64,000 nucleotides of DNA from positions 9,426,001 through 9,490,000 of the forward strand of contig NC_088317.1 of assembly GCF_910592395.1 (NCBI RefSeq), written 5' to 3'. The position numbers and the translations under genes are program-made. This DNA comes from Lineus longissimus (lineage: Eukaryota > Nemertea > Pilidiophora > Heteronemertea > Lineidae). Below, in pieces: positions 10,546 to 21,239 of the stretch (position 1 is the first letter of the stretch; each line of letters opens with the position of its first letter). A model generated the notes under the pieces. The model saw nothing but the letters and a program-made list of their open reading frames with translations. It was not told the origin of the DNA and searched no databases.

Positions 10546-13500
10546 TACCTATGAATATATCGCTCACATGTTAAACAGTAATTGTTCGTTTTCCTTTGAG
10601 ATTTTCTCCCATTTTCATCCTTTTCATAGCCACACACTCTACACGTTCTCCTAATTCCACCATCTTTTTGGGTTGTCATGGGGTTCTTGCTGCAACTGCA
10701 GGAATAGGACCGCGAATCGGGATGTTCTCAACTGGAGCCAGACGAGGCCGACCACGACCAGGTAGATCTCTGTTGGCACGTCGCTCTCGCTGTGGTTCCG
10801 TCAGTTCCGCTACCAACATTTCACGAAAAGCCTTTTGCTCAATGTTCTTTCCTGTCACTTTTTTGTACCCTATGTATGAGTTAACTATGCAAAGCTCCAC
10901 AAGCCTCCAAAATACATGCTTCCACCACTTCAGGTTGCGACGACTGACGGTATAGTAACACAAGTGTTGATCAAGTAGATCTACTCCTCCCATATGATCA
11001 TTGTAGTTGGCTATCAACGTTGGCTTTCTACGTTCGTCCTGCCCTTCTCGACGTGGTGGTATGACTGTCACTTGGTTTCCATGCATTGTGGATAAGGCTG
11101 TTACATCCCTCTTGTCTTTCCAACGTACTGCAATCATCAATCCACCATGGCATTTTCTGAACTCCATTCCACCTCTCTGAAAATGGTCACCTTTGACAGG
11201 CCTTAGCTCCATTGGGAAGCCTCGTCTATTCAGACGAACTGTTCCACAGCATAAGATACCACGGTTGAGAAGTTCAAGACACAAGGTTGGCGATGTGTAG
11301 AAATTGTCAGTATAAAGACGGTATCCAGAATCACTAAAGTCTGCAGTTAGAACATGGGACAACACGTGATGGCAAGCCAACTTCAACGCGATCAGCAACC
11401 TTCCCAGTATAGATTTGGAAGCGACTGCAATAGCCAGAATCACTCTCAGCGAGGACCCAAAGTTTTATACCAAATCGCTTTGGCTTCTTGCGGCATATAC
11501 TGGAGGAAAGAAACCGGGCACTATGTTCCAATCATCTGTTCATCAACTGAAATATGGTGTCCAGGTGTGTACATCAGCCGAAAGTTTTCACTCAATCTAT
11601 TTACAAGAAACCTGACTTTGAAAAGTTTGTCTCTGTTCGGATCATTTGGATCATATTGTACATTGTCACAACAGTGTAAGTATCGATGGATTTGAAAAAA
11701 ATCCTTCCCAGTGAAGACCTCTCCATACCACGGTGTCTGGGACCATGGCTTTGGTGACCAGTAGTCCCTCAGATGGGCACGACGATCAATGCCTTGGGCA
11801 ATGTTTACTCCTAAGAAAGCATCAAGTGATATCCTGTCAATTTGAATCCACCGCATGTTTGATGGATTTGCTGCCCTACACTGATCTGCATACAAATTGG
11901 TCTCCCTGCAAATGTCACGGGATATGTTGTCATCCCAAAAGAGTTTGAAAAAGTCGGAGGCTAGAACAGGCTCTCTGGCTAAAACCCAATCGCACACACC
12001 ACTCCTAGCAGTAAAAGGAATAGCATGATTAGGGTTCACTTCATCGCCATCAAACGCCTCCCACACTAAGTCTTGACCAGCCACAATAATATCATTGTCA
12101 ACACCTGAATCATCTGTATCGTCGGTCTCTGGTTGAAGTTGAACAACGTGTTCTCCATCCCTGGCCACAGTGTTGGCCACCTTACCGCGACCACGACCGC
12201 GACCACGACCACGACCTCGTCCACGATTTGCAGCAGGAAATGCATTAGCACCAATGCCACGGCGACCTTCACGATTTTGACTGGTACGAGAGCCAGGTAA
12301 CCATTCCTCATCAGTGCTAGTGTCAGCTTGGCTTTCTACATCAGTGTTGTCATTGTCACCTCGATGAAATTCAGTGCCTTCGTTCTGGCTCTGAAAACAA
12401 AAACAAATGTTCAACTGATGATGATTGTTTTGTGGGAAGATAGAAATGGAGATGATAAATATTCATCATGCCTGGTACAAGAAAATATCCCCAGGAAATA
12501 TTGGTGACTTACTTACTAGTATGTCACAGTGTTCATTCAAAACTGACATCATCGAGTTTTCCTCGACTAATACCTTTTTTTATAACTTTGGAATTCAGAA
12601 ACTGCTCACACAAGAGTATACCAGCCAAAGTAAAACTATGTTACTGAGTTTAGAAACACATGAGATGAACAGAAAACGCACCTGTGAATAAACATCCAGG
12701 GTACTTGAAACTCTGCACACTTTCCTACTGCCACAGCCTCGAACACGGACGCGACCTCTTCTGCGACCCACTGGTAAACTCCCTGGCTAGTAGGTGGAAG
12801 GGCAGGCAATGCCTCTTTGGTCTGGAAATAATGATTGCTTGGTTATTTGATCAATCACCATAAATTAATAAATTATATTTGGCCTTGACCAGCTATGGAA
12901 ATGAAAAACGGCTCCTGTGGAAAGCAAGCAATATTTTTCAAATAGTAACTAGGCCTGTAGGTCCTTGTCCACAGCCCATCAACAATGGACATCTCACACA
13001 CCAGCTAAAAGAGGTATAAATGTGCCACTCAATCAGCAAGCCCTACAACTATAAATCACCTAAAATCAAGAAGATAATATAAACTAACCTGTTGAGCATC
13101 ATGTAGTGGAACTTCATGTGAATGACAGGCCCTGCTGACATTCCGGCTACTTGAACTTGAAGCTCGACCAGAACCTCCTCGTACTCTGACACGACCTCGA
13201 TATTTGCTGGTAGCGGCCGTTTGAACACTAGAAGGAAACCACTCCTCGTCACCGTTACTGTCATCAGACTGGCTGTCACTGCTGTTTCGATTCTTGCTCA
13301 GAGCATAAAAAAGAATTTTGACCGATTGTTACATGTGATCAAGGTGTTTGTGATAGATAGTTCAAACGTGCCACTTCCCTAAGTGATAGTGAAACATACT
13401 TACCTGTGCTGGAGCATGTGAAGAAGGAGCATTACTGGCAGGCCTATGGTGACTATAAAAACACTTGCACGACGCAACAGTATCCGGAGAGCCTCTTGGA

Positions 13501-14384
13501 TTGCAACGACTAATACGAGGGTTCCTGTCTTCTTGAACAACGAGATCATGTTGACCGGGACCCTAATAATAAAAATAAGATTTATCAATTATGCAGCAAT
13601 GTTAGGCATAGTACTTGGAGGAGGCATGTATCAACTATGCCATGATGCAGGCCAATGGGAATGGGCTGGGATAGGCCATGGCCTGGGAAATGTGGGATGA
13701 AAGGGCGACTAGCCTGCACAATAGTAACACAAGTACAGACACTGCTTGTCTTAGTGTTAAATGCATGCTAGGCCCAAGGTAAGCTTATCATCACCAGCGC
13801 CACCGCACAGCTCTCAACACTGACAGCACAGTATCATGCAGCACAGGCATGTCATAGATAGAGCCCTAAGCTTACACCAGGGCCTCCCACACCTACACTT
13901 ATGTTCAATAGAGGTAGACCAAGATGTGCCGTAGATGCATAGCCCTAGCACTATCTGCCCAAAACAATTTTCTGGTCATAAAACAGCTGGTTGCTTACTT
14001 TCACATGTTTGATTCATGGGCGCCGCCATCTTTGATTTAGGCCGAGCTCACTCAACCATTGTCAACAAACATGTTGCCGGCACACAAGTGCATCAAATCG
14101 TCATTTGTCCAGATTGTAAACAACCCAGAGTCGCGACATATTCAGATTGTTATCCGTAAGTGTAAACTAACCTGGTTTTGGGTCAGTAAATCATCTGCAG
14201 TGTACAGAACGGAGTCACGGAATGCAGCTTCCTCATTGTGTTTTTCGTTGACAATAGTCTCGCGCAACCAGGCAAGGTCATCCTCTTCAAGATCACTCCC
14301 GTCTTCAAATTCGGTGTCAGAAAAATCTTCAGGGAGATCATCTAACAGATCTAAAGCCTCATTTACACCAAATCGACCACTCAT
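10546..14384 (-). pseudogene. piggyBac transposase (DDE), five exons, frameshifted
   Basis: Exons are 14172-14384 (ATG, acidic, MSGRFGVNEALDLLDDL), 13404-13562, 13089-13292 (EEWFPSS and RGRVRVRG), about 12691-12827, and 12390 to the end. The first three are whole codons joined in phase by GT...AG introns. The last exon has a second DEEW block and an RG repeat, then the catalytic core. The core has an aspartate in ISVDEQMIGT, another in RLYTDNFYTSP and a third in NYNDHMGGVDLLDQ. The Cys-rich tail (CRVCGYEKDENG ... YCLTCERYIH) is out of frame after a stop at 10676. Frame breaks occur near 11,521, 11,345 and 10,680, and exon 4 is damaged, so this copy is dead. Before decay it would have cut and pasted at TTAA. 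Confidence 0.9.
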
Positions 14385-14681
14385 TTAGACATTTTAGGTG
14401 TTGAACCATAAAATACTAAGTGAAACTTGTCCTCATGAGGTCAGCCACTGTCAACGTCCGCCATTGTTGTTGTGCGATTATTTTTTTATTTTTCAATCAA
14501 AGATTCCAACCTTACCGTAAATAGTGACACCTATCAGAAATACAATAAATCAGTAGGTTATAGTATCTAAAGTTGGTTCTGAGCACGGCAGCACCAGCCA
14601 GTAAGGATTACAGGGTTAATTATTGATTTTTTAATTCATGCCACAAGGCGGTCGCTAGCGACCGCCTGGCGCACGAGTGGG
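10546..14681 (-). mobile_element. piggyBac transposon, near full-length coding part, left end not found
   Basis: The right terminus is GGG followed by TTAA at 14682-14685. Just inside lies the perfect 20 bp palindrome GGCGGTCGCTAGCGACCGCC. The transposase gene reads leftwards in five exons and ends in a Cys-rich tail near 10,546. I could not find the matching CCC terminus to the left, so that end is either lost or diverged beyond recognition. The whole element sits in the big intron of the minus-strand pseudogene, in the same orientation. Confidence 0.8.
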
Positions 14682-14685
14682 TTAA

Positions 14686-15179
14686 ATAAGAAAATCATCG
14701 CTCCGGTAGAAATAAAAAGGTCACCGCCATTTTCTTGATGATAGTACTCCAGGTAACCTCAACCGCGCAGTGGAGGGTCGAGCCGCCTCGTCAATTTACC
14801 CCAGACGAGCCGTTCATACAGTGGATGCACTGGCAATACCAGCAGTCCGGTATTCCCTGGTTCGAGGTTTTCATGTCAGTTCGCGGCGGGAAATTTAAAG
14901 CGGAATCATCCGGGGTAAAACAACAGTTTTGCTCACTACCGCCAACTGGTGATATAAATCGACACTAATCTATTTTATATCAAAACTTCTGTATCATGAA
15001 GACCTTTTCAACTTTATTTCAAGCTTTTATCTGCTGGAATAGAGCGTCAACATTTTTTTTTTTTATTTACGCATTTTGCCCCCTGGTGAGCTGAATTTGA
15101 GTCGAATCGCCGAATTTTTTTTCCGTAAGCAACATTTTCTGTGTTTATAAGCAAGACTAGATTTGAAGTGCCTCGGTTG
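14686..15179. other. Unassigned intronic DNA
   Basis: No gene is supported. Open stretches here have no splice or homology backing. Confidence 0.35.
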
Positions 15180-16257
15180 CATTACCAGCAATTCCCAACC
15201 TTTTAGCTGCGCATGCGCCAAACTCCCTTCCAGAGCCAAGCATTATGTTTTCTACAGCAGATCGAGATGTGAGACATCTCACGGCTTTCTGTGTAACTAA
15301 AGCCTAGTTGCCGATAGCGTATGTGATTCTATGACTATCAAGGCATTTTCAGGCCAAATTTTGAGTTGATTGGTGAAAAATGTTCCATGTCCACATATGG
15401 GTTGAAAATACCACGTGTATTGCAATTTTTCCTTATGTAAATTCTAAGACAACATGAAAATTGGCCGACTTCTGTGGCCGTTTTGAATCACATAGAGTTT
15501 GCATATTTAGTTTGCCGATAGCTCCTGCAGATGGCAGCATCATACTAAGTATACTGAAACACATGCCATTGGGAAAATTGAAAAATTTTCCATGTCCACA
15601 GGGGGGTCCAAATTGGCGTCCCAAGTGGATTTGAGGAGAGAATATGTCCAAACATCAACATACATGAAAAGCTGGACCTCAAGTGATCTTTGAAGATATG
15701 AGAATGACTGCCCTTTGATAACTTCTTGCTTTATTCGTCCACTTTATGGCCTAAGATCCCTAGCTTTGGATGGTTCAATTAGGGACACTAGGGCTGGGAA
15801 GGGTCATGTCGGGGGGGGGGGGGGGGTAGGCGGGTGACCAAGCCCGAAATATTATATTGCATCGTTCCCTTCAGCATATTTGCCAAAGCTTTTGCTGTTG
15901 CATGGATTCCTCAGATGTTTGGGCTCTCTCAGCTCTGTCATTTGGTAACCTCTGTCTGGGTGTTGGCTAGGTAGATAGGATGGGGGGGGGGGGTTCCTGA
16001 CAGTGTTGACAAGGAGAAACTCGGAAAACCGTGATTCTAGACAAAACCCTGTTCTTTTGATGATCTGGAACACATTCAAAATTGTGAACCCACAACTTGA
16101 AGGCATAAAACTGACACAAGGCATTGATTTCTTGTACTAAAAATATATTTTATTATTCGATGAACGCTCTGATTGGCTAAATTGGGTCACGTGTCAAACT
16201 CGATCGTAGCGCCTGCATTTAGCAGCGGCATAATAAAGTTGGGGATTGCTGGTAATG
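15180..16257. mobile_element. 1.08 kb TIR element with CATTACCAGC ends
   Basis: Inverted termini CATTACCAGCAATTCCCAAC (left) and CATTACCAGCAATCCCCAAC (right, reverse strand) enclose non-coding DNA with two poly-G tracts (about 15811-15826 and 15980-15991). The same CATTACCAGC terminus bounds the element at 42219-42976, so this is a family. No clear target duplication is visible and no transposase is encoded. Confidence 0.65.
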
Positions 16258-16339
16258 GTGTGATTACAAAATGCCCAACTTTGTCTGCAGATGGCTAGAA
16301 GGAAGGTTGGATGGAAGGACGGACACCAATTGAATAGCT

Positions 16340-16378
16340 ATTTGACTAGCTCCGCTGACTTTGTCAGCTGAGCTAAAA
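16340..16378 (+). repeat. 3' end of a dispersed repeat: hairpin plus AGCTAAAAA
   Basis: GACTAGCTCCGCTGAC, a short loop, then GTCAGCTGAGCTAAAAAG. The same terminal design (stem ending AGCT, then an A run, preceded by short tandem repeats of the GGAC type) occurs at 6815-6845, 36055-36081 and 51113-51140. Confidence 0.5.
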
Positions 16379-16432
16379 AGTACTGGAAAATTTTGCATTT
16401 CATTCATTATCAGCATTATCTACATGTTTTAC

Positions 16433-16771
16433 CTGCATAATACTGTATAGAGATCACGTCTTTAATGGAGAGAATCCAGTCTCTTCACGATATGCCTGGT
16501 AGAGGTCTATTATTCTTGAGGCAATGACGGATCAGACCACATTTTGAATTTCCAGCTTCGTCCCATGGCTGAGTTTGATAGTCTTTGTGCCGTGCGCCAC
16601 ATCCTGAATGAGTTATGGTCTGCTGACAAAATCAAGGAAGTGGTCAACTTTCACATCATCTATTCTTGATTTTTTAATTTGTCCAACGTCAACTGGCTTA
16701 CCAGCTCCAGCATCTCTAGCATGTTTCCTGGCCTGATCAATTCGCTATACAGTGAGCTCTGGTATCAATTC
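16433..16771 (-). other. Exon of the large pseudogene carrying four in-frame stops
   Basis: The exon has 113 codons between CTTTTCCAG and CAG|GTAAAA. The frame is otherwise smooth and contains KVDHFLDFVSRP, LIQDVAHGTKTIKLS and IIDLYQAYREETGFSP. Stops fall at codons 9 (TAG), 53 (TAA), 80 (TGA) and 106 (TGA). The two TGA codons sit where family members, as I recall, have arginine, so CGA to TGA is the simplest history. The last codons (LYSIMQ) join in phase to VCVASKKTSLAGLD at 4717, which is the family order, although 11.7 kb now separates them. Confidence 0.65.
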
Positions 16772-16934
16772 CTGGAAAAGAATCAGCTTCTGATAATAAT
16801 GGACAAATTAGGAAAGTTCTTCTTGTTCTTGGAAGTTATTTCAACATTTATTAGGTCTATGACTGGCTTGTAATCATTCATGGCAAACTCAATGGAAGCT
16901 AATTACTGGCATAAGGACTTGTCAGAGCTCTAAC

Positions 16935-17746
16935 CTGTAGTTGTTCTTTTGTCCTCCCCGCAGCCAATATAGAAAATTTTTGCCTCGGAGTGAACCAGGA
17001 CTTTGCGCTTTGATAACACTTGACAACTGCGGTCAGTTCTGCAGAGGTTGACTCAAGATCTCCCAGTTGGTCTGCTTTAATGGCCTGTTTGAGAAGTTCC
17101 TCCTCTTGGCCCGGAGCTAGACAAGATAGTGACATGCTGATGGCCTCCCGAGCTTTCCGCGTGTATAGCCGCATTGTGTTTGGGCTACAATCTTCCAATG
17201 GCTTCAGCAACTGCCCTTTAACTGGTTCATAACCACCATGAGAGAGGAATGTGTTGAGGATGTCTAGTTTGTACTGAGGAAATTGAGTCGGAGCCAAAGA
17301 CTTGTCAGCTGGCATGCATAATCTTTCATGGGAACCTGGGAAACTATCACTATCACTCGACTCCAATGAAACGAGGGCTCGAAGGATCTGGAAAGAGAGC
17401 ATAACATTAAGGTACCGGTCCCATACAGATACATGTAATTCCAACAGCACAGTCGTCATCTTTTGTGCTCCATTTTCTATATAAAAGGGAAATCTTAGTA
17501 ATATGTTAACATTGTAAAATATTCCCTCAATTATGAGTGTATACAATAAAGGATAAGCTCTTTGGGGGGGGGGGGGGTAAATGTTGATGCATCGCTCACC
17601 TTAGATTTTACGATTCCTGACTCAGAATCTGTAGACTCATCCTCCTCCGTAGCAGTTGGCTGGGAATCTTTGCCTTAATAGTGTAGTTCAACAAATCCCT
17701 GGCCCTCCCCAATTGTACATGGAGATGGACTGCATGCACCGAGTAG
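16935..17746 (-). other. Acidic linker exon (17600-17746) and helical exon (16935-17387) of the large pseudogene
   Basis: Exon 17600-17746 (49 codons, phase 0) ends in an acidic Ser/Thr run, TEEDESTDSESG, at a GTGAGC donor, and has one in-frame TAA. Exon 16935-17387 (151 codons, no stop) opens after a CTTTCCAG acceptor with LVSLESSDSDSFPG. It continues as a predicted helical segment containing FLSHGGYEPVKG and AREAISMSLSCLAPGQEEE, and ends at CAG|GTTAGA. Phases agree between both exons and with the next one at 16771. A 71 bp candidate exon at 17881-17951 has good splice borders, but its length does not fit the phase, so it is either damaged or wrong. Confidence 0.6.
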
Positions 17747-18131
17747 CTGAAAGTGAATGGTAGAGAGAACAATATCATACACCGGTATGCCATCTCATCC
17801 AAAGTAGCACAAGAGTTTGTTCAAACTTTCCACTTTGTTTGAAAAAAAGAAAAAACGACTGGGAGTAGCCTTATAGTTACCTGTTGTTGATGACGCACTC
17901 TTTCAGACTCCATCGCTTCCTTATGGCCCGAATCGCAGTCTTTACAAATTGCTGAGAATGTAAAATATCAGTGTCAAGAACTATCCTATAAGCTGGGCTG
18001 ATGGTAGAACACAAGTGACGTGATTCATGAATAGGACCATAAAGGCCTGCATGGCCTAGTATCATGCGCCAAGGTTCAATGGCAAAATGAAAATTGAAAT
18101 AGACAGGTCGAGATCAGAGATTTGCACCTAC

Positions 18132-18410
18132 CTGACCCGATTGGCAGCAAAACATTCCACAACTGGAAGATCTCCTTTGAGACTGATGCTCAAATGGCAC
18201 AGTCTTTATGTGGCTTGCAGTTAGAAGACAAGGGATGTGTGGGTGCTGGCATTTACGGGATGGCTTCCAGTCAAGGCCCAGTTTATAACGGTGGGTAGGG
18301 CAGATTGTCATGTCCTGCTCAACATTATCAAATAACCCTGCACGCAGTGCAATGAGCTCCCACTCGGTCTTTGGAGCAATACACGTCTTTCTGTGAGTGC
18401 TACTTGGCAT
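18132..18410 (-). other. First coding exon of the large pseudogene (His/Cys-rich N-terminus)
   Basis: The exon starts at ATG 18410-18408 and ends at a good donor (CAG|GTAGGT). It has 93 codons with no stop. It encodes a short Cys/His-rich start with the recognisable run THRYKLGLDWKPSRKCQH, typical of the N-terminus of this family as I recall it. I chose this ATG because the upstream in-frame sequence at about 18,470 belongs to the neighbouring TIR element. The exon sits only 57 bp from the TTA-flanked end of the 6.2 kb element at 18470, so that insertion would have cut the original promoter or 5' UTR away. Confidence 0.6.
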
Positions 18411-18469
18411 GCTGCTGTGTAAAATGTTGGGTAGTAGGCCTAGGCCTAGAGGAACTTTCAGTCCACTTA

Positions 18470-18850
18470 GGGGCCGTCTCAAAATTGATTTCGTTTCAAA
18501 CGCATTTGAAACGTATCTAAGATCGTTTGAAATTCGTTTGAAATGTGAACAATAAAAACGCACCCAAACGATCTTGAAAAGTTTGTAAAACGATTGTCAA
18601 ACGCTGGCCCTACCATTTATTTCCCGTTTGAAAGCGAACGCAATTTCGTTTCACCCTAAACGAACTTCGTTTGAAGAGCATTTGAAATTCGTTTGAAGAA
18701 CGTTTAGAAAAGCATTTCGATTTTGTTTCGTCAAAAAAGGCATTTCGCCATTTGTCAGCAAACGCGTTCCAAAGGCTTTTCGTTTTCTTTCAAATAGTTT
18801 CCGTGAAAAAGAAATATATTCCTGCCGTTTGTGTTCAAACGAATTCCAAA
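18470..18850 (+). repeat. Left subterminal array of CAAACG/CGTTTG motifs
   Basis: CGTTTG or CAAACG occurs many times in both orientations, often extended to CGTTTGAAA. After the first ~43 bp the array does not align base for base with the right array (24310-24686), so the motif density is conserved, not the exact order. Such arrays are typical of transposase-binding subterminal repeats. Binding here is inference. Confidence 0.8.
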
Positions 18851-18879
18851 CGGCTGGAGTTATCGTAAAATATCATGAA

Positions 18880-19130
18880 AATGGCGACCTGTGCAAAACG
18901 AACGGTGTTTTTTTTCTGCTGCGATTCTAAAATATGTGGACAACAGTGCTCTTGGATGCCCATTCAGTGACCACATTACGTTTGCTTTTCAAGGGTTAAA
19001 CACTATTTCTTTGTTAGAAAAATGTAAAAAGATTCGGTGGGGTGCTTTTACTGATGCATTCATTTTGGTCGGGACGAATGACTGTGCTGCCAGCGGGCCC
19101 GGATTCTCGACGAAGGAAATTTGTGATCGC
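18880..19130 (+). pseudogene. SGNH-hydrolase-like exon (GTND motif), + strand
   Basis: One frame reads YVDNSALGCPFSDH, then WGAFTDAFILVGTNDCAAS, then STKEICDRIY, ending at a strong donor (TAT|GTAAGT). The hydrophobic strand followed by GTND matches block III of SGNH/GDSL esterases. A possible block I (FCCDS for GDS) lies just upstream in another frame, which suggests a one-base indel. No matching downstream exon with the DxxH block is found on this strand. Either the gene is truncated or its 3' part has been inverted. The substrate is unknown. Confidence 0.45.
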
Positions 19131-19559
19131 ATTTATGTAAGTTTTCCAGCTAGCAGTCATCATGGTAGTGTTAGGCCTGCATTGATTTGGAAGGAACATG
19201 GAGCTAGTAAAGTTTGGTCATAAGTTTTATATGACGTAAACTCCTTTTTAAATCAAATGATGAAGAAGCAATCATTGAACTTATGCAAAATATTGTAAAC
19301 ATTGGAAGACATATGGATAGACAACTTCAAGTATAAAGTTTCGACTATTCCTCCGAGGAACATGGATGACAAAGCGTGGTTGAAGGCAAAGTAGATCAAA
19401 AAGGCTATCAAGGCACTGAAGATGACGTATGCAGTAGAGGTATTTTGTTTCAAAAGAACCCACAGACCACTTCATGAACACCACATAAACATCCTTCAAC
19501 TTGTCTGAGGTTTTCTGTGGTGTTTCAGAGGTGTTTTGAAGGGTGTTTTCTGAGGTGTT

Positions 19560-20230
19560 TTAGGGATTATTTTTAGTAGAGTTCTAATACACGGCAATCC
19601 CCACAATGACGTCATCGATATTACCATGAATATTGATGTTACGGCATTTTTTCATCGCCCTGAACTCTATAACGTAATCATCTTTTGCAGACGTATTTGA
19701 TTTTTGCTGATTATAGGCCCCAGATTCTGATCATTTCGGTGCTTTTGAAGCACTTTTTGGCTCCAATTTTTAACATCACAGGCCGGCGAGGCCGGGATTT
19801 TGTCAATCGCGCATACATTAGCATGTATTAAGCTCCGCCCACGTTATGTTAACGTCATCCTCATGGCCGATCCCGCGAGCTGTCGAGTATGTTGAGCGAA
19901 GAAAACGGAGAACTGTGTGATGGTTGAAAGTAGGAATCAGAACTAAGAGCCGTAAATACTTATCGATGAACTATCATGCCTATCTGACTGTTTGAATGAT
20001 TAAGGAGCATGTTATTTCGAGAAAGGAGCGAGCGAATATGTCCAGAAATAGATCATTCGCAAAACAGTATAGCGAATAGACAGGGAGATCACTACACTAC
20101 TTCCTTTTGCAATGTTGGGCAGATTTGTAAAATCGCCATACCCACGTGTGAATGGCTGTGGAGCAACTCGTCACCTCCTGGTGATGGACACAAATTTGCT
20201 GAAAGCAAATTTCACAGTTCTAGTTCAATA
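19560..20230 (+). repeat. Diverged dispersed repeat, copy A
   Basis: The reverse complement of about 37460-38060 aligns by eye here. Shared landmarks include AAATAGATCATTCGC, CTCGACAGCTCG, ATGAGGAT and GGCGGAGCTTA. Both copies contain a short peptide-like frame reading PEIDH. The element class is unknown. Confidence 0.55.
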
Positions 20231-21239
20231 CTTTAGTAATGCAGTGAAGACATGATGCTTTTTCTACCTTCCCAAAAGCAAAATAATGTCACAACCTGCC
20301 CTACGCATTTCCAACAAAACAATACAACCCAGCTATAATAAACATACTAACCAACACAAAATCGACAATATTTTCAGATTTATTACGATTCACCACTGAT
20401 CAATTCACAATTAAAACCCTCAAATCTTACAATATATAAAGACTCTTCACCATTAAAAAAAGATTTTAGGTCTACAATTCAAATAACAACCATCATAATC
20501 ACCACAAACACATAAAAACACCCAAGTCTAGTCTTCACTTGTACCAAAACTGCTGACAATTTCCAGAACCGTGTCCAGCTGCACTGCACACCTGTCAGAA
20601 CGAATATGGATAACGAACTACCACATTTGCAACTTTAGATGTATGAGCCCCCGGTAGCTTGAGAGCAATCTTCACAAGCTGCGTCAACACCTTACTTCCT
20701 TCCAAAGTTGGGTGCAATCCATCATTGCGGCTCACCAAATCTGCTTTTGCTGGCCTTTCATCCTGGCTGCTATCTCTCTGCCCACGGCCTCTACAGAAAA
20801 CACGCTGAAATCATAACACACACTTATTAATTATATACCATGCACATAACATTACAGCTACGAATACTAATATGAACCGGCTCTATTACACTTGCAAAAC
20901 TTATGTTCATCACAAATCAAACACTAAGCCTGCACGCCATGAGTATCTCCGCTACTAATAGTAATAACATCCTAACCAAAATCCACTTACAAAAACATTG
21001 CATATCTTCACTGCATATGTAGGCTGATATATTTTTTTGATTCCTCTGAGAGTCTTTTCATCTGGGAAAGGAATGAAGAAGACTCCATCAGTCGAACCGA
21101 GTTGAAATTTCAACAGAACAGAAAAAGACTTTAGTGATAGCCAATAGGCCGTCAAGCCTAAGAAGTTTCCAGACTTGGCAGCTCCTGTACAAATGTAAAA
21201 TGATGATTAAATTGGTTTCACATGTACCAAATCCAAACT

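Larger units (their letters stand above)
2706..18410 (-). pseudogene. Multi-exon pseudogene of an unnamed invertebrate multicopy family (His/Cys N-terminus, RNase H-like middle, C2H2 finger)
   Basis: Eight exon-like blocks in one order and one strand: 18132-18410, 17881-17951, 17600-17746, 16935-17387, 16433-16771, 4628-4717, 4066-4345 and 2706-3848. Most borders are GT...AG. Blocks 16935-17387, 16433-16771 and 4628-4717 are whole numbers of codons and join in phase 0. The order matches what I recall of an uncharacterised multicopy protein family in invertebrates: His/Cys N-terminus, acidic linker, helical region, then MDWAIKFLP, FRSDTAGCYHC and YDFSEAQ blocks, then a C2H2 finger. The spaced aspartates could be a decayed DDE/RNase H-like core, which is inference only. 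Four in-frame stops in 16433-16771, another in 17600-17746 and frame breaks in 2706-3848 make it a pseudogene. Its largest intron carries a whole piggyBac transposon. Alternative: two related pseudogenes lying head to tail, but the phase match across the big intron argues for one gene. Confidence 0.65.
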
